Part shown: positions 59,992-64,000 of the stretch, in pieces
Layout: every line of letters begins with the position of its first letter
Numbering within the stretch: position 1 is the stretch's first letter
Origin: an uncultured Candidatus Melainabacteria bacterium
GTDB lineage: Bacteria; Cyanobacteriota; Vampirovibrionia; Gastranaerophilales; Gastranaerophilaceae
Assembly: GCA_934754655.1 (NCBI GenBank)
Contig: CAKVIC010000009.1
Span: 1-64,000, forward strand
Direction of reading: 5' to 3'
Length of the DNA stretch: 64,000 nucleotides
Notes under the pieces: model-generated
Databases searched by the model: none
What the model was told of the DNA's origin: nothing
The model's input: only the letters and a program-made list of their open reading frames with translations
Made by a program: the position numbers and the translations under genes

Positions 59992-60717
59992 TTATTCCAT
60001 CCACCTGCCGTTTGCGTATTGGATTTTACCGCCATTTTGAAAAATATTTGCTGCGCAAAAAGTATAATCATAATGGGTGGTTGTGGTTTCAAAGTTTGAA
60101 TTAAAAACTTCGGGTTGGCTAGAAGCATCTTGTGCTGCATTACCATGATTGTTATTATTGTTATTCTCTTCGGTGTTATTTCCAATTAAAGTTCCACATG
60201 TCGTTTGCCCTTGTCCTTTTCTTCCTAGTTGGTCAAAAGAGCCGGCTGCTCCTACCGGTAAAATTGAGCCATTATTAAACAATGTCACGAAAAATAAATC
60301 TCTTCCTGCTCTAGGATTAGGACGATTAGAATTTATATTTATTTGAACATTTCTATAAAAATCATTAGCAGGGTTTCTTTGTGGAGTAATATCTTCGCCT
60401 GTTGTATTTTCAAAAGTGTAGCTAATACCGTCACGCGTTGTAAATCCATTTGTATCAACTTGTGTCATAGTTATATAATCAGCTAAAGCCGTAGTATAAT
60501 TAGTTGAAGTTGTGTCAGTTAAAGAAAGCCTTGAAACATTTTTATCAGCTAATAATTGCCTGTTAGCTTGTTCTAAAACTGAAACAGCTTTCATTACTTT
60601 TGGACCAGCTTCGCTACCAATAATATTTGTATTAAGTGTTGGTAATGTAATTGTCGCAACAACTCCAATAATAGCAAGTGTTATTAATACTTCTGCCAAA
60701 GTAAACCCTTTTTTCAT
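59992..60717 (-). CDS. Type IV pilin-like protein, second copy
   Basis: 241 aa with a prepilin N-terminus (MKKGFTLAEVLITLAIIGVV), cleavage predicted after Gly4 and Glu at mature position 5. The globular part is Asn/Thr-rich; near the end an NNTEENNNNNNHG run and two cysteines (FCA, TTCG) are seen. Related in general type to the protein at 20694-21386, but the globular domains are dissimilar. No pilus assembly gene is adjacent. SD GAAGAGGG lies just upstream of the ATG. Confidence 0.85.
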   Translation of the reverse strand: MKKGFTLAEVLITLAIIGVVATITLPTLNTNIIGSEAGPKVMKAVSVLEQANRQLLADKNVSRLSLTDTTSTNYTTALADYITMTQVDTNGFTTRDGISYTFENTTGEDITPQRNPANDFYRNVQININSNRPNPRAGRDLFFVTLFNNGSILPVGAAGSFDQLGRKGQGQTTCGTLIGNNTEENNNNNNHGNAAQDASSQPEVFNSNFETTTTHYDYTFCAANIFQNGGKIQYANGRWME

Positions 60718-60809
60718 AAAAAACCCTCTTCTTAATTTTTAAAACTCTAACAACAAAATTATATAATATTTAAAATTTGATGTAAATATTTTAAAGTTGT
60801 TTGAAGTTT

Positions 60810-61811
60810 TTAATACATCTTTACTAATTTTCTGACGTCTTTTATTGTTTGTTGAGCAACTTTTCTTGCCTTTTCGGAACCGGTTTTAATAATTTCATAT
60901 ACAATTTCCGGATGTTCTTCATAATAACGTCGTTTTTCTCTGATTGGTGATAATTTTTCATTTATAACTTTAGCAAGTTGTCTTTTACAATCCGCGCAAC
61001 CTCTTAAGCCTTTTTCACACTCGCATCTTACTGTTTGAATCCCCTCTTTATCACCAAATATATTCCAATATTTGAAAGCAACTTCACACTCATCAGGATG
61101 ACCTAAATCATCTTTTCTCAATCGGCTTCTATCTGTTATTGCTGTCATTATTTTTTTAGTTGTAACTTCTTCTGTATCAGAGATTTTAATATCATTATTA
61201 AAAGATTTACCCATTTTGTTACCATCAAGTCCGCAAATCAAAGAGCATTCATTTAAAAGCGGTTGAGGTTCTTTAAAATAATCTGTTTTATAGATATTAT
61301 TAAATCTTCTCATTATATCACGCGTTAATTCAATATGAGCGACCTGATCTATTCCCACAGGAACAAAATCTGCATTAAATAATAAAATATCAGCTGCCAT
61401 CAATACTGGATAACCCATTAAACCATAATTAATTTGAGTTCCAACACCTTCTTTTGTCTTTAAGATTTTTGCCATATCTTTCAAGGTTGGGTCACGTTCA
61501 ACCCAATTTTGAGGAGTTATCATACTTAAATATATATGTAATTCTGCTGTTTCTGGAACTAAAGATTGTACATAAATTGTAGATTTTTCCGGATTTATGC
61601 CGCAAGCAAGCCAATCTGCCACAACATCAAAAACGTCTTGACTTAAATTTTCGGTTTTATCGTATTTTGTAGTCAAAGCATGCCAATCTGCAACTTGATA
61701 AAAACATTCGTATTGATTTTGTAACTCAACCCAATTTTTAATAACACCAAGATAATGACCTAAGTGCAATTTCCCTGTAGGGCGCATACCTGACATAATA
61801 CGTTTTGTCAT
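60810..61811 (-). CDS. trpS: Tryptophanyl-tRNA synthetase with 4Fe-4S-type Cys motif
   Basis: 333 aa from the ATG at 61811, with GGAGG 6 nt upstream. HIGH-type motif LHLGHYLG and KMSKS-type motif KMGKSFNN are present. Near residues 240-275 four Cys fit C-x22-C-x6-C-x2-C exactly (DEC, CEC, RGC, ADC), the spacing described for the iron-sulphur-binding TrpRS of Thermotoga maritima. A zinc site is the alternative. It charges tRNA-Trp. Confidence 0.97.
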   Translation of the reverse strand: MTKRIMSGMRPTGKLHLGHYLGVIKNWVELQNQYECFYQVADWHALTTKYDKTENLSQDVFDVVADWLACGINPEKSTIYVQSLVPETAELHIYLSMITPQNWVERDPTLKDMAKILKTKEGVGTQINYGLMGYPVLMAADILLFNADFVPVGIDQVAHIELTRDIMRRFNNIYKTDYFKEPQPLLNECSLICGLDGNKMGKSFNNDIKISDTEEVTTKKIMTAITDRSRLRKDDLGHPDECEVAFKYWNIFGDKEGIQTVRCECEKGLRGCADCKRQLAKVINEKLSPIREKRRYYEEHPEIVYEIIKTGSEKARKVAQQTIKDVRKLVKMY

Positions 61812-61834
61812 CAAAAACCTCCTTGAATTACAAA

Positions 61835-63358
61835 TTATAACAAATTTTTATCTATTCTTAAAACTTTAATTTCTCCGGCTGAAAAATCTGATATAATTTT
61901 ATTTTTACGAATTTTATTATAGCTTGAACCTGTTACATTTTCAAATAAAGAATTCTTTTTAATGCCGTTTAATTTAATGCAAACATTTTTTTGAGAATTA
62001 TCAAAATCTAAATTAGCTAAAACGATTACCAAATTATCTTTATAGAATCTTGAATATGCAATAATTTTATCATTATTGCACTTAAGTTGTGTGAACAAAC
62101 CTTTTGTTACTAAATCAATATTTTGAGCTCTAAAATCAAATGCTTTTTGGAAATTGTATTTAATAATTTCAACATTACCTTCAGGTTTTCTAGAAAAATT
62201 AAAAATATCGAGTTTACCGTAATGTACAAAATAACTATCGTCATCGGTTTCGCTGTGTTTTGCTTTTGAGTTTGCCCATTGATAAAGGTATTTATCACCG
62301 GATTGAAAACCATCGACAAAATAAGGATTAAAAGGCAATGTCGCCTCTAGCCAACAAATCATTATTGAGAATCGTTCATCACGCTGTACAACAGGGCTGA
62401 TTTCATCATGGGTTGTAAATGATAATATAACATTTTTTGCTTCAGGATATGAATTTAATAATTTTTTATTAAATTTAACATGGTTAAAAAATTCTTCAGA
62501 GGTTTTCCAATTTTTTAGATTAAAAAAACTGCCATAATATCCATCAAACCCAACTTCTAGTAATTTATTATAAGGCGTGAATACTGCAAATTTTGAAGGT
62601 GGTTCGCGCCAAGAATCAGAGGCTTCTGCTAAATACATAAAATTTGGATTTTTTTCTCTTGAATAGTTTATTAATTCTTTCCAAAATTTTGCGGGTTTAA
62701 TAGTTGCAACATCTGCTCTAATTCCGTCAGCGCCTAAAGATATAATCATATCAATAAAATTTTTGTGCGCTTGAATTAAATCTTCATTAAGATTATCATC
62801 TTTACCTGTATTAAATAATCTAACATCTGTCCAATCAGCAGGAACTATAGAAACAGATTTTTTATTTTTTACAAAGTATTCAGGATGGTCCAAAAATAAA
62901 TCATAAGCTCCGCAACTTGGTAAATCAATGATTACAAAGATTCCGCGCTTGTGGCATTCTTCTATAAAAAGTTTCGCTTGTTCTTTTGCAGGGATTGTGG
63001 ATGTTAAATCAATCAATTGAGGGTTTATTGATGAAAAATCAGAAATTGCATATAAAGAGCCTGCGGTTCCTAATGCTTTTAATTTTCCAGTAGGAGTTAT
63101 TGGTAGTAGGTGAAGTGTATTTATGTGTAGGTTTTTAATTTCATCAAGTCTATCTATTGCATTTAAAAAATTACCGCTCACTTCGTTCGCGTCAATAATT
63201 TCGTCATGGTTTAAATCTTTAGCGTTAAAATTTCTAATATTTATAGAACATATATTGGCATGCCCATTTTGAAAAAGTTCTCTTAAACATTCTTTTGCAA
63301 TACAAAAATTTGAAAATAAAACTAATATTAAAAGAGTTGTTAAAATTTTAAATTTCAT
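61835..63358 (-). CDS. Secreted GH13 alpha-amylase family glycosidase
   Basis: 507 aa. Signal peptide at 1-21 (ILTTLLILVLFSNFCIA), so it is exported. The family's calcium-type loop reads DLNHDEIIDANE (48-59). Catalytic residues: nucleophile Asp216 (GIRADVA), acid/base Glu245 (YLAEASD), Asp318 (FTTHDE). Paralogue of the GH13 enzyme at 10003-11763, sharing IDRLDEIKNL, TGKLKALGTAGS and VDGFQSGD. SD GAAGG lies upstream of the ATG. Substrate is an alpha-glucan of unknown type. Downstream of the flagellin terminator, followed by trpS. Confidence 0.93.
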   Translation of the reverse strand: MKFKILTTLLILVLFSNFCIAKECLRELFQNGHANICSINIRNFNAKDLNHDEIIDANEVSGNFLNAIDRLDEIKNLHINTLHLLPITPTGKLKALGTAGSLYAISDFSSINPQLIDLTSTIPAKEQAKLFIEECHKRGIFVIIDLPSCGAYDLFLDHPEYFVKNKKSVSIVPADWTDVRLFNTGKDDNLNEDLIQAHKNFIDMIISLGADGIRADVATIKPAKFWKELINYSREKNPNFMYLAEASDSWREPPSKFAVFTPYNKLLEVGFDGYYGSFFNLKNWKTSEEFFNHVKFNKKLLNSYPEAKNVILSFTTHDEISPVVQRDERFSIMICWLEATLPFNPYFVDGFQSGDKYLYQWANSKAKHSETDDDSYFVHYGKLDIFNFSRKPEGNVEIIKYNFQKAFDFRAQNIDLVTKGLFTQLKCNNDKIIAYSRFYKDNLVIVLANLDFDNSQKNVCIKLNGIKKNSLFENVTGSSYNKIRKNKIISDFSAGEIKVLRIDKNLL

Positions 63359-63397
63359 TTAAACCTTCTTTTTTAATTATTTTAGCATAAAAATACA

Positions 63398-63421
63398 AAG
63401 CCCCCGCATACGCGGGGGCTT
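63398..63421 (-). terminator. Rho-independent terminator after flagellin
   Basis: Perfect 10-bp GC-rich stem AAGCCCCCGC (63398-63407) with GCGGGGGCTT (63412-63421), 4-nt loop, then TGTATTTTT on the minus strand. This is the most GC-rich hairpin in the window, as expected for a strongly expressed gene. Confidence 0.95.
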
Positions 63422-63446
63422 CAATTACATAATTATTTAATCAATC

Positions 63447-64000
63447 TTATATCAAATTCAAAGCAATACTAGGAGTTTGGTTAGCGGTTGACAACAATGT
63501 AGCAGAAGATTGTTGTAATATTTGATATTTAATATAATTTGATGCTTCGGTCGCAACATCAGCGTCCTTAATAGATGAATTAGCTGATACAATATTCTCC
63601 TTTTGAACACTTATCGCATCAACAGCTGATTCAACACGGTTCATATATGCACCAATTAAAGCTGTTCTTGCAGAAACATTTTCAATTGCATCGTCTATGA
63701 AATATAAGAATTCACGTGCTGTTGCATCATCTGTATAAACGGCATCACAAATAGCTGTTATACAAGAAGTTGTTGCTATAGAAGCGCCTTCATCATTTGG
63801 GTCATAAGTTGCGTTTTGGATTTGTTTATATCTTGTGGCATCACTATAATCGTAACTTTTGCCGTTTGGTAATGTTACAGGAGTTCCCGTAATTCTAGCT
63901 TGTAAAGCTGATGTATCGTCATCAGCGTTAGCTCTTTGATACCATGCTGCTTGTCCGCCAGCACATTGAGAATTTCCATCAATAAATAACGCTGTGCATC
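63447..64000 (-). CDS. Flagellin, C-terminal part (gene runs off the window)
   Basis: The frame is open from 63998 to the stop at 63447, giving the last 183 aa. The C-terminal D1/D0 helices are clear: IGAYMNRVESAVDAI, ENIVSANSSIKDADVATEAS and ILQQSSATLLSTANQTPSIALNLI (core QILQQSSATLLSTANQ). The preceding variable region contains four cysteines (TTSCITAICD and two near the window edge), which is odd for a flagellin. The start lies outside the window. The strong terminator follows. Filament subunit, presumably exported by the FlhB-containing system. Confidence 0.9.
   Translation of the reverse strand, partial: CTALFIDGNSQCAGGQAAWYQRANADDDTSALQARITGTPVTLPNGKSYDYSDATRYKQIQNATYDPNDEGASIATTSCITAICDAVYTDDATAREFLYFIDDAIENVSARTALIGAYMNRVESAVDAISVQKENIVSANSSIKDADVATEASNYIKYQILQQSSATLLSTANQTPSIALNLI

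Overview
The window is very AT-rich and densely coding. It looks like a chromosomal segment of a flagellated bacterium with an outer membrane. Reasons: an LptF/LptG-type LPS-export permease, FtsEX, FlhB, a FliA-like sigma factor and flagellin, lone type IV pilin-like proteins, and many proteins of no recognised family. Together with the gene content this suggests a Vampirovibrionia/Melainabacteria member, probably Gastranaerophilales-like. That assignment is an inference and no rRNA gene is present to test it. I saw no tRNA, rRNA, CRISPR array, insertion sequence or phage module.

Layout. 1-348 is non-coding and holds two families of short repeats. 349-6113 (minus) carries a polyprenyl synthase, signal peptidase I, LeuRS and NAD synthetase. 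6319-11763 (plus) is a three-gene run: two unknown membrane-associated proteins and a GH13 alpha-amylase-family enzyme. A 54-aa minus-strand gene with a strong ribosome-binding site follows. 12360-16397 holds a primary-type sigma factor, a STAS-like protein, an LptF/G permease, a matrixin-like metalloprotease and an unknown protein. 16408-20223 is a large double-module UvrD-type protein. 20343-25026 has a winged-helix protein, a pseudopilin, a TPR protein, a TIGR02757 protein, TadA, FliA-like sigma and FlhB. 25117-31942 has a LapA-like protein, ClpP, SAM decarboxylase, an alpha/beta hydrolase, MetK, a transketolase C-terminal subunit and FtsEX. 31959-36506 has an HDOD protein, a degenerate receiver/GGDEF-like protein, an isochorismatase-family hydrolase, MntP and DnaB. 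36765-37976 is a tandem array of three small glycine-zipper proteins with a 400-bp period, followed by an unknown polytopic membrane protein and RuvA. 40377-47196 has a large EF-hand/Ig-like protein, an MFS transporter and a TPR protein/lipoprotein pair. 47258-56778 is a complete nuoABCDHIJKLMN operon without nuoE, nuoF and nuoG. 56861-64000 has a TPR protein, a FeoA-FeoB fusion, a pseudopilin, TrpRS, a secreted GH13 paralogue and the C-terminal part of a flagellin.

How it fits together. SAM is made by MetK and used by SpeD for polyamines, 1.7 kb apart. The complex I core has no NADH-oxidising module, so it may take electrons from ferredoxin or another donor. Two related GH13 enzymes, one with a signal peptide and one without, suggest alpha-glucan use.

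Most interesting signals: (1) the roughly 60-nt metK leader, which folds on paper into an H-type pseudoknot occluding the Shine-Dalgarno sequence; (2) the tandem small-protein array, with constant ends and an exchanged hydrophobic centre; (3) NAD synthetase with substituted glutaminase catalytic residues; (4) a recurring N-terminal [ST]F[KQ] motif in proteins that lack ordinary signal peptides.
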